Positions 45,289-59,133 of a stretch of 64,000 nt of DNA are shown piece by piece. Made by a program: the position numbers and the translations under genes. The stretch covers positions 172,751 through 236,750 of the forward strand of contig JAMDHS010000027.1 of the NCBI GenBank assembly GCA_029717555.1, given 5' to 3'. Position 1 is the stretch's first letter, and the number at the start of each line of letters is the position of its first letter. Below the pieces are notes generated by a model that did not search any database, was not told the DNA's origin, and saw only the letters and a list, made by a program, of their open reading frames with translations. The stretch comes from Peribolospora baueri (taxonomy: Eukaryota > Basidiomycota > Peribolosporomycetes > Peribolosporales > Peribolosporaceae).

Positions 45289-48148
45289 ATGCGGGAGCGC
45301 ACCCCCGACGCCGCGTCGTCCTCTTCCGCTCGACCCCACGGCCCTATCAACACACGCCTAGGAGCGTCGCGGGAGACCGAGAGCTCTCCGTTGCTCGGCC
45401 ATCATGGCGTCAATGATGGGGAGTGCAATGGGCAAATAAAAGGAGGTGGACCGGAGGGGATAGAGGCTGAGGGTGGGAGGGGCAGGCGGATAGTGCACAA
45501 AGTGAAGAAACTCCGCAAGCCGAGCGGCCATCAGATGGTCGTCGTCGCTGGCATGGCCAACCTTGGAGCTGCGATGGCGGTGACGAGCACGATCAAGGTA
45601 AGCGGCTATTTTATGGTCTTTGCGCTGTTTTACTCGAGCCGTCGCTGAGTCGCCTAGGTCATCTTATGGCGGACTTATTACAGGTTTACCAGGCTCTCAT
45701 GTGCGACATTTACAATCGCCATTACGCCTCGAATCCCACCATGACCCTCTTGTATTCATCTCTGCTGGCCTCACATTCTTTCATTCCAGATGAGCCGCTG
45801 CCATACGAGCGGTGTGTATCGCTCCTCACTTTGGCCTCCTTTGCGACGCGAAAGCCGACAATTACTTGGCATCTTGGCCTTCCCTCCGGGACGCAGGCAC
45901 CCCGACAACTGTAACACGCCTCCGGTGGCCAAGCTTGTTTCATCCTACCTCGCCATTATTACCACCATATCGAACATCCTCAGCGTAGCCTCTTTGGGCG
46001 CACTCACTCGTGTCTCCAACCGATGGGGTCGTAAGCCGGTCATCGCCCTCTGCTTGACGCTCGTGCTGATCGAGCAACTTGGCTTCCGCCTTTCGCGTGA
46101 GTTTGCCGGTCTCGATTATCAGCCGGGTTTGTTCGAGCGCTGATCCGGTCGGCTCCCTACAGTTCCCATTGGAGACTATTTCGGGGCCATCCTGCTTGCG
46201 TTTGCCGCTGTGAGCAATCCCCGACGAGAGCCCATTGTCGGTCATAGCTGATCAGACATCTTCACCACCTCCAGATCATCGGCGATGCGGCTCTCAGTGC
46301 CGGTCTTAACCTTGGCATAGAGCAATACGTCGTCGATACGACGCCTGCAGCCAAGAGGTGATTGTGGCCTTTCAGCTCGGTGCACAGTCATTTGTTCCCT
46401 CTGATCGCTCCTCCCATTTATATTCATTCAGGTCCTCAGTCCTGAGTTTCATCACTGGAACAGGACTCGTCGGCGGTGCACCGGCCACAGCGCTGTGCGT
46501 CACATATGTTCTTCCAGCCCAGTTGGCAAAGTCGCAGTCATTCTCCGGATCCGCTAGTTGATTCCATTCCCCCCTCTTGATCCGCGTCTTCCTTGCCCTT
46601 TATTCACCCTCTCGCAGAGGAGGCTGGACTGCGGCACTCAGTCAGAACTTCTTTACTCCGTTCTATATTGCTATGAGCTGCGTGGCCTTTACCCTCGCCT
46701 GGACCATCTTCATCGTGCCAGAGTCCCTCCGGCGTGAGCCATCGCTGCATGCCAGCACACCCACGTCTGACGGCGACGAATCCCGACGCTGCACCAGCGA
46801 AACGCCTTACGACACGCCCGACGACTCTCGACCTACCTCCCCGCCTCCCTCACGTTTACCTTCGCATGGCCCGTCCGCACAGGCACGGTTGCGGCGGCTG
46901 TTCAACGCCCTCAACGTCCTCGAGCCGCTTTCGATCTTTATCCCGCGTCCGCGAGTGGAATCCGGCGTGGCATCCATGGGATACGGCTACGCCGTGCAAA
47001 GACGAAGCTGGCGCCTGCCACTTCTCGGCATCATCGCCTTCTTCGAAGCCCTAGCAACCGGTTTCCTGCCTCAACTTTTACAGATGTACGGCACCACACG
47101 GTTTGGCTATGGCCCGAAGGAGAACGGGTATTTGCTTTTCACGCTCATGGCTACCAGGGCGGCATTTCTCAGCCTGGTATTTCCAGTTTTGATTAGTTGG
47201 GTTAGACGGTCGGTCAGTCGAAGACTGGGAAAGTCTGGCAAAGACAAGGAGGAGGACGGTCAACGCAAGTACCTTCGCTCCATTCCGAGCGACGAGGATC
47301 CCGACGACGAGGATACGACTGAGACGGATGGAACGGACGAGGACGGGGCCGACAACAGCGAAAATGACTACGACGACGACGACGAGCGGGCGAGTGCGCA
47401 AGATACCCAAACAACTCCGGACAGGCTCGACAAGGTGGATGTATCCGTCCTCGTCGTGGGCTTTGCCTGCGACGTCGTTTCCTTTTTGCTCATTGCCTTG
47501 GCTGGCGGATGGGCGGGATTGATAGTCGGTGCGTGTTATGGTCGTGTGGCCCTTTTCTTTCTTGTCTTCGCTGGAAGGTGGTAGGCGGACGGGATACACT
47601 CTGACCCTTTTCCCCCCTCCATTTCCCTTCTTTTCCTCTGCCTCATACAATACCCAGGTATCGTGATATTTGCCGGAGGTGGTCCATGCATGCCCGTACG
47701 CACAGCGCTGATCTCCAGTAGCGTGGAGGATCATGAGCGAAGTAGGTCCCGCATATTGCCGTCGGACCGTGCGGTCTGGTCCCTTCCAGTGTCTATGCTT
47801 CCCACATGGAGACAGACGAGTCCTTACCTGTCCGTTTTTCATTCTCTTTGCCTCCCCTTCTTCCGCACTCAGGTCGCGCTATCGCCGCCAACCGCATCAT
47901 TTGGACCCTGGCAACTGCTATCACGCCTCTCATCTCCAGCTCGATATACAGCCTCGGTCTCAGTCTTGGCGCTCCAAAGTGAGTGGTCTTCCATTTTTTT
48001 TTCATTACGACGTGGCCCCGCAAGGAGGACTCCCGATTCGCCCAAGGGACGTGGGCTGATCTCCCATCTTTCATTTTGGCTTATCTGAAATCTTCTTAGC
48101 GTCGTCTGGCTGTATTGTGCCGTGAGCCACGTTTCGTGTTCACTATAG
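45289..48148 (+). CDS. Major facilitator superfamily transporter with acidic cytosolic loop
   Basis: Model: 45289-45597, 45684-45811, 45897-46096, 46163-46209, 46275-46357, 46432-46494, 46618-47528, 47658-47741, 47873-47978, 48100-48148 (659 aa). All phases agree, though exon 2 could hide another small intron. After a hydrophilic N-terminus come MVVVAGMANLGAAMAVTS (TM1) and the CNTPPVAKLVSSYLAIITT segment. The MFS A-type motif GALTRVSNRWGRKPV (G-x3-D/N-R-x-G-R-K) lies between TM2 and TM3. IGDYFGAILLAFAA, FITGTGLVGGAPATAL and FYIAMSCVAFTLAWTIFIVP are further membrane segments. A disordered loop and later an acidic loop (DEDPDDEDTTETDGTDEDG) interrupt the C-terminal half. It resembles the fungal YCR023C-like group; the substrate cannot be deduced. 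The final exon could alternatively be spliced again at a GTGAGC near 48122. Confidence 0.8.
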
Positions 48149-48156
48149 CACGCTGT

Positions 48157-48720
48157 CTAACCTGCTAGACATTTACTGAACCCTTCCACTCCGTCCCTTT
48201 CGTTTTTGTGGGCAGGGATGCTGTGCGATATCGGCCCTGGCATCGTTTTCATTGCTCGCTTTCGCCAGATTGTGATCTGGTCACGAGTTGGTCGTGTCTG
48301 AATCAAGGGGCGAGGTCTCGTGACCTTTGCTATCTCATTTGCTCTCTTATTTTCCGATGGATGGAGATCTCTCGAGTGGGCCGGTAGAGGTTCTTGACTC
48401 TTCAAGACTTTTCGCACGTAGTCGATTTGGTCCTCTAGCGCGCCGCTGTGGAAGGATCGCCGCCGCCCTAGCAGCAAAGAGACGCCGGTCGCAGCGATCC
48501 CGTCCTCCGTCGCCTCCCTCACGTACACTCCCGCATTATCTAAGCGGCAAGAGATCCGCCCTGTCCCGGTCAGCTCGTTCAAAAAACTCGTGTGTGCCGC
48601 CCACCGCGCCGCGCCGACTTCAGTGGCGTGAGATCGAGCCTCTCCGTGCGCGCCGGATGCACCTGATCATTCTCGACATCAGATGTGGCCGAAGGGCGCT
48701 CAATGGCCGTAGTGAATGGC
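48157..48720 (-). other. Coding-like minus-strand segments in three frames, possible degraded gene
   Basis: On the minus strand an ATG near 48720 opens MPFTTAIERPSATSDVENDQ and a stop follows after 47 codons. A second frame downstream reads VGGTHEFFERADRDRADLLP. A third reads AGVYVREATEDGIAATGVSL and continues to RSFHSGALEDQIDYVRKVL. Each piece looks coding-like in composition, but the frame shifts between them lack obvious introns. It may be a decayed gene, a lineage-specific spliced gene, or chance. I recognise no family. Confidence 0.25.
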
Positions 48721-48770
48721 ATGTATGTTACGTCCGACGCACTTTCGGCCGCCGAGACCTGGCCGCTTCC

Positions 48771-48799
48771 GCGGCGGGCGGCGGGCGGCGGGCGGCGGG
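48771..48799. repeat. GGCGGGC tandem repeat, quadruplex-capable
   Basis: Four G3 runs spaced by GC/GGC occur in tandem seven-base units on the plus strand, in an otherwise gene-free stretch. The G3+N1-7 spacing fits a G-quadruplex. Confidence 0.75.
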
Positions 48800-49152
48800 T
48801 GCGCGCAAGAGAGAGAAAGAGAGAGGACTTGTTTCCTCAGTGTTCGTGGCGAGGCGGCCGGGCGAACCGGCGGCCGCCTATGTACTTTACATGGAAGGTC
48901 AAGCGCACCGCCGAACAAAGGACCGGCAGAGCAAACAACACACGGTTAACCTCGGTGACTGGCGATGCTGGCCATTTCGCACATCGTCTCGTCGTCCCCA
49001 GCCTTGACTCTGACTGTCCCTTCCGTCCGTGACGGCCGTACGAGGAGAAACGAACGGACGGGTCAGCCCTGCCTTTTGGATGCCCGAAAGGCTTGGCTTT
49101 GGCTGAGATGCCCGCTCGCAGATTCCAAAGGGAACCGGAGCTCACCGAGCGT

Positions 49153-49287
49153 TCACCACCACGAGCGCCAACCGCGCATCCCATCGCAGTCTATCGTCGC
49201 ACATACCGTCTTGTAGTTCGCATTCTCACGGCCGCACTTCTTGCATTTCCATCCGTTCACCGGGGGAGGGGCGACGCCGATGCTCAT
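49153..49287 (-). CDS. Candidate 44-aa zinc-finger microprotein (RanBP2-like pattern)
   Basis: A minus-strand ATG at 49287 opens 44 codons: MSIGVAPPPVNGW, then KCKKCGRENANYKTVCATID and a CDGMRGWRSWW tail. The spacing W-x-C-x2-C-x3-N-x6-C is that of RanBP2-type zinc fingers, followed by a fourth cysteine five residues later (x4 instead of the usual x2). A GTATGT directly after NYKT could instead be a splice donor, making this the first exon of a larger gene. There is no transcript evidence. The ORF is too short for length alone to mean anything, so the call rests on the cysteine pattern. Confidence 0.35.
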   Translation of the reverse strand: MSIGVAPPPVNGWKCKKCGRENANYKTVCATIDCDGMRGWRSWW

Positions 49288-50056
49288 CAAGGATCGGGGA
49301 GGGAGGCAAGGCAGAAGAAGAAGAAGAGAAGGCTTCGCTGTGGCGTTTAGGAGCTGCGAGAGCGAGACGACGTCTTGCCTCCCCGTTCTCTGCTCGCAAA
49401 TGCTTTATATACTTTCCAGACTAGTCAAGCGGTCCGAGGAACAAAGGAGTGTGCGCCGTGGAGCGTGGAGCGAAACAATAGCGAACTTCGGTCTGCGCGA
49501 GGTTGTGCCAGTCAGTCGAGCTAACCTCGTCATGCGAAGCCCATCCATCCTGCCGGCCGTGCGGGGATGACTTAAAGGAGCCAGCAAGGCCGGGCCTAAG
49601 TTCCGTCTCTGCTTTCCCTGGCAGTGAGAGGTGGATGGGATGGAGAGCGCTCCATCGCGTCGCGGCCGGAAGAACGGCGCCCACTAGCGGAGGAAGTAGT
49701 AGTCCGACATCCTTCGCATTTCTGCGCGCTCGTCGAGGCTATCGACACTTCTCATCGTCCGACGCGGTTGCCGGCCCGATGGGTGACAGGACAGTGATGG
49801 GAGAGGAGGCAATAGGTTCTATCTACGCCGAGGGGACACGGATTCCATACGGTCTCCAAATCTATGATAGGGCGCGTGCACGCGTAACAACCCCAAAACC
49901 TTGACTACGAGCACGAGGAGACAGAACGAGACAGAGAAAGGAGCGGAGGTATCGACCGAATAGGAACGGTCTGGAAGATGTCAGCGGCGCGCGCTGAGAG
50001 GGCATATGTGGCCTTATGCGAGCGGGACAACGAAAAAGAGCAGGAAATGGGGTTTC

Positions 50057-53153
<3,097 letters not shown>

Positions 53154-53418
53154 GATGGGCAGTCCAGATGAGGTTGTACTATAGCAAAGTAGAGAGATGG
53201 TCGTTCGTCCGTTCGTTCACTGGTCGTCGTCGTCGTCGCCTTCGGTCCTTTCTTATCCTGCCTTGCTTAGCCTCCGCTCTCCGCACGCCAGCTGCCAACT
53301 CGCTGCGGCCCCGGACGGGAACGGGTGAGTTGCGGCAATTGGCACAGACCAACGTTCATCCTGGCCCGAAGCCAAGGAGGCGGCTCTCACGACGATCTCT
53401 CGCTTTCACACTTTGAAC

Positions 53419-54381
53419 ATGGACGGCGACGTCTCCATTACACCCCGTCAGTCCCTTCACTCCAACATCCGTACATCCATATCGCTCTCCGACGCCCTTC
53501 GCTCTGCCGCTGCCTCGCTCACAGACAACGAGTCAAGCTGCGATGTATACCTCTTGCACCGGCTACCCCCACAGGTTTTCGCAGACCCGTACCAGCTTTC
53601 GGACATCTACTCTGTCTCCTCGCCTTCATCTTTGGCGTCGCATGAATATGCCTCTGGGAGCATACGATATTTTATTTATGAGGGGCAGGTTGAGCTCGAG
53701 AAGCCTTGGGGTGGGGATGACGAGGGGATCCCGACTAGAAGGGAGCGGATGGCAGACGGGGCGGGCACCAAAGTGCTCCTTCGACTCGACCCGGACTTGA
53801 TAAAGACGCGAGCGCCTGTGGTTGCTGAACTCCCCATCCACGCCCGGTACTTGCCACCTGTCCTCCGTATTCGCGGTGCGCTGAACAATCGAGGAGTCGT
53901 AGATGACATGTTGGTGAACGTGGAAATTCCGCGCCCCGAACTGGTGTCCGCATGCGTTTCTGGCCATGAAGGACCCTCCTCCTGGTCTCCACTTGGAGGT
54001 GAGTATTTTTCGTCTGACCCCTTCTATCTGACAGACAGCATCAATAATGCTCATACAATTTGTCACATCCTTTCTCTGCCTTTTGTCCATCTCGCAATGA
54101 CTGCACCAGAGCCGATCGTTCTCGGATCCTCCTCTCAACTCATTTTTACTCTACCAACTGGAGACCTTTCTCATCTCCCATTCGTCCAGCTCGTCACTGC
54201 ACTAGTCGCGCTCCTCTGCGCGGGCTGGATGGCTCTCGTTGCTTGGAAAGCCGTGTCGGCCCTGGACGCGGCAGGAGGCGAAAGTAAGGAGGAGAATACT
54301 TGTGCTGATGGCAACGCAACGCGGGTATCGGTCCAGTCGGATGACTTTCGGAGACGGCCACCAAGAACTGGAGGTCGTTGA
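53419..54381 (+). CDS. PBN1: PIG-X/Pbn1-like subunit of GPI mannosyltransferase I
   Basis: Model: 53419-53998 and 54110-54381 (283 aa). The intron of 111 nt has no in-frame stop, so an unspliced 320-aa form is also possible. PIG-X/Pbn1 is an ER membrane partner that stabilises PIG-M/Gpi14, which adds the first mannose to GPI precursors. Supporting pattern: a luminal beta-rich region with YLLHRLPPQVFADPYQL, matching the PIG-X L-P-x-x-x-F-x-D-P-Y-x-L signature. Near the end, FTLPTGDLSHLPFVQLV leads into a membrane helix (ALVALLCAGWMALVAW) and a short cytosolic tail. The family is highly divergent, so the assignment rests on these few features. It shares a 265 bp bidirectional promoter with the PFK-2 gene. 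Confidence 0.72.
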   Translation: MDGDVSITPRQSLHSNIRTSISLSDALRSAAASLTDNESSCDVYLLHRLPPQVFADPYQLSDIYSVSSPSSLASHEYASGSIRYFIYEGQVELEKPWGGDDEGIPTRRERMADGAGTKVLLRLDPDLIKTRAPVVAELPIHARYLPPVLRIRGALNNRGVVDDMLVNVEIPRPELVSACVSGHEGPSSWSPLGGEYFSSDPFYLTDSINNAHTICHILSLPFVHLAMTAPEPIVLGSSSQLIFTLPTGDLSHLPFVQLVTALVALLCAGWMALVAWKAVSALDAAGGESKEENTCADGNATRVSVQSDDFRRRPPRTGGR

Positions 54382-54592
54382 AATGCAGCTTCTGGAAGAC
54401 GAGCTAGCAACCGTTGGTCGCACCACGCTACTGAGCATGGGAAAATAACACCTATGCACTTATGATAGGCGGAAAGGTACAAATACAACAGCGCGGACCA
54501 GAGCTCAGGTTGCCCAGTCGAAAATCACTTTTCTGCCTCTCTCTCAAGTGCCCTACATGCTCTGCGCAGAGCATAACCTCCTATGCGAGACT

Positions 54593-55746
54593 CTACTTAA
54601 ACAGCACCTGCACAGAGTACTGCTTGCTATCAGGATCCCAATGCGACCACGTTCCTGGTTGAACGCCCTTCGTTCGTGACGCCGGACCCGAGGCAGTGGT
54701 GATAAGCGTCTCGGAACGGTCGATCTCTCGGGATTGGAGCTTGAAGGCGATCGTTTCGTAGGGTTCTGCCGCAACCTAGGGAGCAAATGGGGAAGAGCGG
54801 GAAATTATTACGTTGTGGGATGGGTAGAGGATAAGAAATTGTCCAGGCACGTCAGCAAGACTTCTTCGGATGAAGACGATCTGCGACGATGAAAGAAAAG
54901 GACATGCCGGAGACTCACGACCAAATATTGCCACGCACGGTTTGGCATCTCCTGCCTCTGCTCGAAGCTACTCATGAACCGATGTAGCGGTGTGACGCCC
55001 TCTGCGATTTCTGGAAGATGTACCTGGAACAAGAGACCCATTCTGCCCCCCTCCTCGATCGCCTCCTCTCCTTCCGCAGGTTCGCCCAGCACCCGAACCG
55101 GCTCGCGGACTTTGGTGATCTTATAACCAGGCCTGCCAATCTTGACAAAAGTCTTCTTCTTCACTTCAGGAGCGCCTGCGTTTGGACCGGTGATCAGGTG
55201 CGTGGAGTTGTACATCGCATTGTCCTTCGCCTCTCGCGCAGCGCGACGGGCAAGATTCGTCTGGTGCTTCTTGCCCTGCGTGTGCGCAAGGTAGGAGCCC
55301 TCATTTGTATGCAACGTCAGACAGAGTCGGCATTCCAGACCGCCTAGATGGTTTCGCAATATGTAAGGGTCCTGCGCGGATCGGGAAAGTAGAAAAGAAA
55401 AAGTAGAGCATTCAGCTGATCAGAGCAGATGAGCTGGCGCCGACAGTCGAATCAGCGAGTTCTGCCCATTTCGCTCCATCCGTCATCTACGCGTCATCTA
55501 TATCTCTATTCGGCAGTACCCGCCAGAACAAGCGCCACTCACCTTGTTGATGTCAATCGTCTCAAGCGCCAACTTCCTCAACCGCTCCCTCCGGTCAACG
55601 TTAGCCTCAGACGCGCCAGCCACGCCACCGCCACCAAACTTGGACCCGACTCTGTTCTGATAATCTGCGGGATTGAACGAGAGACAGCACAATGTCAAAG
55701 ACTAGTCAATGGGTACAAACGCAGCTCTAAACTGTTACTCACCCAT
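54593..55746 (-). CDS. PRP11: Splicing factor SF3A subunit 2 (Prp11/SF3a66)
   Basis: Exons: 55746-55743, 55664-55543, 55371-54919, 54775-54593 (253 aa). The first coding exon is only ATG-G. SF3A2 is part of the U2 snRNP and acts at prespliceosome formation. The protein reads DYQNRVGSKFGGGGVAG, then NVDRRERLRKLALETIDINK, which is close to the human start. The matrin-type zinc finger follows: LECRLCLTLHTNEGSYLAHT and QGKKHQTNLARRAA. Further family parts are KIGRPGYKITKVREP, GLLFQVHLPEI and EPYETIAFKLQSREID. The end is THWD-like (TWSHWDPDSKQYSVQVLF). The Pro-rich tail of animal SF3A2 is absent, as in other fungi. It shares a 275 bp bidirectional promoter with NOC3. Confidence 0.95.
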
Positions 55747-56021
55747 CTTGACTATGCTAGGGCGTTGGGATGTGAACGAGGAGAAGTGCTTGTTGTCTGC
55801 CGAGTTCGTGGAGATCAAATCGCGCAGCGTGGAGCGGCTCGCGGAGATGGCGGGGTTAACCGGAAGATGATGTTCACCACGTGGCCGATCAGAAAAAGTT
55901 GCTCGTTGCTGCGGCGTCTCCATATTTTGTCCGTGACATTTAATACTGTCCCTGCGTATGTTCTTTTTATTCTGTCCCACCTTCCTTTTCTCGCAAGAGC
56001 ATCCCCCCTCGTTTCGCCCCC

Positions 56022-58671
56022 ATGTCAGACAGCGAGGGCTCAAGTTTTGATGCGGACGAGGGGTGGTTGAATGAGCTGGACAGCGAGGAGGAGGCGCCGT
56101 ACGAGCTCGCCCCGAGGAAGCGCAAAAGGGAGGAGGATGGGAAAGGAGGCAAAGGGGCGAAGAGGCTGCCTGTGAGGTTGTCGGATGGGAGAGTAGTCAT
56201 GCAGGAGGTAGATTCGGATGGGGACGTAGATGGTAAGCCGGCAGGGTCCAAGGCCGTCTACGCACCTCGTGACAGCGAAGCAGAGGATACAGACGACTCG
56301 GACCTCGAGCGAGAAGCCGACGCCGAGCGACGGCTAGCTGCTGCAGAGGCTGAGGCTTCTGCGCGAAGCCTCGACGTCGCTACAGGCGCCCGGTTTGGAA
56401 GAAGGGCTGTGGGGGACGTGTTGGTGACAAAAAACCGGAAGGCACGAGTAATGGAGGCGCGAGAGCAGATCGCCTCGCTTTCTCAGGAGGTCACCGGTGA
56501 CCCTGAGAACGGCATTGGTCTCTTGCGCCGATTGGGTTCTTTCGCCGCCCGGTACGCTCCTCCGCCTTCTACAGCTTCGACAAAGGGCGAGGAGGGTAGA
56601 GAAGGAGGAGTAGGAAGAAGCAAGACGCCAACGGACCCCCTCATCCGGCAACTCGCGCTTCTCTCGTTGCTGGCCATCTACGTGGATATCGTCCCCGGCT
56701 ACCGGATCCGAGCGCTTACGGACCACGAGAAGGCCGAGAAGGTCAGCCAGGAAGTAGCTAGGAGGCGTGATTTTGAGCAGGGTCTCGTTGCCAACTATCA
56801 GGCTTATTTGAAGGTGCTCGAAGGGGAGCTTAAAGGTGAGCTGCTGGGCGGTGTCAGAGCGCACGTCGCCCAAGCTCGTCACAGGATAACCATAACACAT
56901 GTTCTCTTCCCTCGTCACATCCACATGTTGCAGGCACTTCGGAGCTCAAAGGGGTTGCTCTCAAGTGCATGTGCACTTTGCTCGTGAGGATCCCTCACTT
57001 CAACTTTCGTGTCAACTTGCTTCAAGCTGTTGTTGCTCGACTAAGCAGGAAATCGTGGAGCGAGGTTAGTTCGTTCGCTCGTCTTCTTGCCCTTTCCCGA
57101 CCCTGTCCCTGAGTGAGCTCGTGACCATTTTCTTTTTTTCTGAACAGGACTCGGAAATGTGTTTCGCCTCGCTTTGCACACTTCTCGACCACGACCTAAC
57201 GGGCGAGGCCTCGCTCGAGACGGTGCGCCTCCTTAACCGAATGATCAAAGAGCGACACTTCCGCGTCCACCCTCGCGTACTGGACATCCTCCTCCATCTT
57301 CGTCTCCGAGCAGAGTTGAGCGTCCGTGCGAGTGAGACACGCGCCGAAGGAAAGCGTCCCTCTGGCGGTGAAGTCCTGAAGGGCAAGGGGAAGGGAAAGA
57401 AGGAGCAGAAGCCGGTCTTGAGCAAGAAGGCGAAGAAGGCGCTAAAGGAGAAGAAAGAGATCGAGAAGGAGATGAAGGAGGCAGAGGCAGAGGTGGACCA
57501 AAACGAAAGAGCGGGAAAGGTGAGAGCGATCGGTGACCTTCTTTCATCCTTCGAATGGCTTCCTCGTAAGCTTGCATACTGTCCGATTGGCTTGCATCTC
57601 ATCTCTCTTCTTCGTCATTCTGTCCATCCAATACCATGCAGCAAACGGAAACGTTGAAACTACTTTTTGTGCTGTATTTCAGCATTTTAAAACAGGAGAC
57701 GTCCTCTCCGCTCCTGCCCTCCGCTCTCGAAGGTATATCGCGCTTCGCGCATCTCGTCAGTGTAGACTTTTTCCGAGATCTCCTCAGCGTCCTACGGCAG
57801 ATCTTGTCGGCCAATGCCAAAGGTGGATGGAATGCGGAGGAGTTGGCGATGAAGAAAGGGGAAGAGGGAGACGAAGCGGAGGCGGCCATATTGGAGGACA
57901 CAGAACGACGACGGAATGGTGTCAGGGAAAGCTTGCTTTGCATCGCCACTGCATTTGATCTCCTTTCCGGGCAAGGTGAGCTGAGTTTGGTATTAGAGCG
58001 ACTCGACGCACATCTCAATAACACATGTCGGATCGCTTGTTGACATGGCCCGTCGCCGTATTTTTCTTCCTTGCATTTCTGCTCTTTATCTGCATTCCGC
58101 AGGCGAAGCACTGAACATCGACTTGACCGACTTTATTACCCATCTATATGGCCTTCTCGTCCCCTTGTCTCTGTCGCCCACCATCGACGAGCGACCAGAT
58201 GTGCCCGGCAGTAGTAGCGGCATCGAGGATTTTACGGCAACGGCGAACGGTCGACATCAAAGCTCCCCTCGAGACAGAGGAAAGAAAAAGTCATCATCCC
58301 ACCTCGTCTCGGAAGCCGACCTTCTCTTCCGATGCCTCGACCAAGCCCTCATCCGGCCCCGTTCAGTCCCGTCGGAGCGCACCGCCTCGTTCGCGAAGCG
58401 CCTCCTCACCGCCTCCCTGCATTGGCCTCCGCAGACGGCGCTGAGGGCGCTGGACGCAGTATCTCGGATGCTGGTGAAAGAGAGTAGACTAGAGGGCATG
58501 CTCAGCACGGAAGACAGGGCGGCTGACGGCGTCTACAGGCCGGACGTGGACGATCCGCACGTCGCTAAACCGTTCGCCACCTGCTTCTGGGAACTGGCCA
58601 CTCTGGAGTCATCGCATTGGGATGCCAGGCTTAGGGAGAAGGCGGGTCAATTGGCGCGGTGGGCGCGGTGA
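56022..58671 (+). CDS. NOC3: Nucleolar complex protein 3 (Noc3)
   Basis: Exons: 56022-56835, 56934-57064, 57148-57519, 57642-57975, 58103-58671 (739 aa). All phases agree. Noc3 pairs with Noc2 in nucleolar 60S pre-ribosome maturation and transport, and was also linked to replication licensing in yeast. The N-terminus is acidic with basic tracts (RKRKREEDGKGGKG). The Noc3 region includes LALLSLLAIYVDIVPGYRIR followed by EKVSQEV and DFEQGLVANYQAYLKVLE. ALKCMCTLLVRIPHFNFRVN is another typical segment. HARM-like helices continue with LKLLFVLYFSILKQ and LNIDLTDFITHLY. A Lys-rich stretch (SKKAKKALKEKKEIEKEMKE) is probably a long charged helix. The C-terminal CBF/Mak21-like part contains CFWELATLESSHWD. 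Confidence 0.94.
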
Positions 58672-59133
58672 CGGGAGGGGGAGTCAGTCGATGATGACGT
58701 GAGGATTCCATTTGTATTTGTCGAGGTGCGATGGCCGAAGGTCGTCGCGCCCGCCTTAACAACGCAACGCAAATCTTTGCCTCTCCGGGCGCAGAAAGGG
58801 AAGCTCAAAAAGGAATGAGCAGGCAATGCAGAAGAGTATAGCATTACCAAATTGAGAGCGGGCGGAAGACCCCAAGGTTCTTTCGAGTTAGTCCTACAAA
58901 CGACAGTACGAAAACGAGTTGCATGTGCTCTGTGCTTCTTTCTATGGATTGTGGGCGAGGCAAATTCATGTCCCGACTCCTTCTGGATCGAATCGACATC
59001 AAGGAGAAAACGTACGCTCACGTACGTTCCGTACTCAAGCCTAGCCCAGCCCCAGCCCAGCCCGTCCTCCTATGCAAAAAGTCCACCCGGACCAAGAGCT
59101 CTCCGTCTCCATCGACACCTTCGACCTGCTCGC
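58672..59133. other. Convergent 3' flanks of NOC3 and ASN1
   Basis: A 462 bp gap between convergent genes. It should hold both 3' UTRs and terminators. No gene or repeat of note. Confidence 0.5.

Larger units (their letters stand above)
48149..50056. other. Largely unexplained 1.9 kb between convergent genes
   Basis: This lies between the end of the MFS gene (+) and the end of the PFK-2 gene (-). No complete gene is convincing. Weak minus-strand coding-like segments lie at 48157-48720, and a small cysteine-rich ORF at 49153-49287 (both given separately). A GGCGGGC tandem repeat lies at 48771-48799. The rest shows short ORFs only. Confidence 0.45.
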
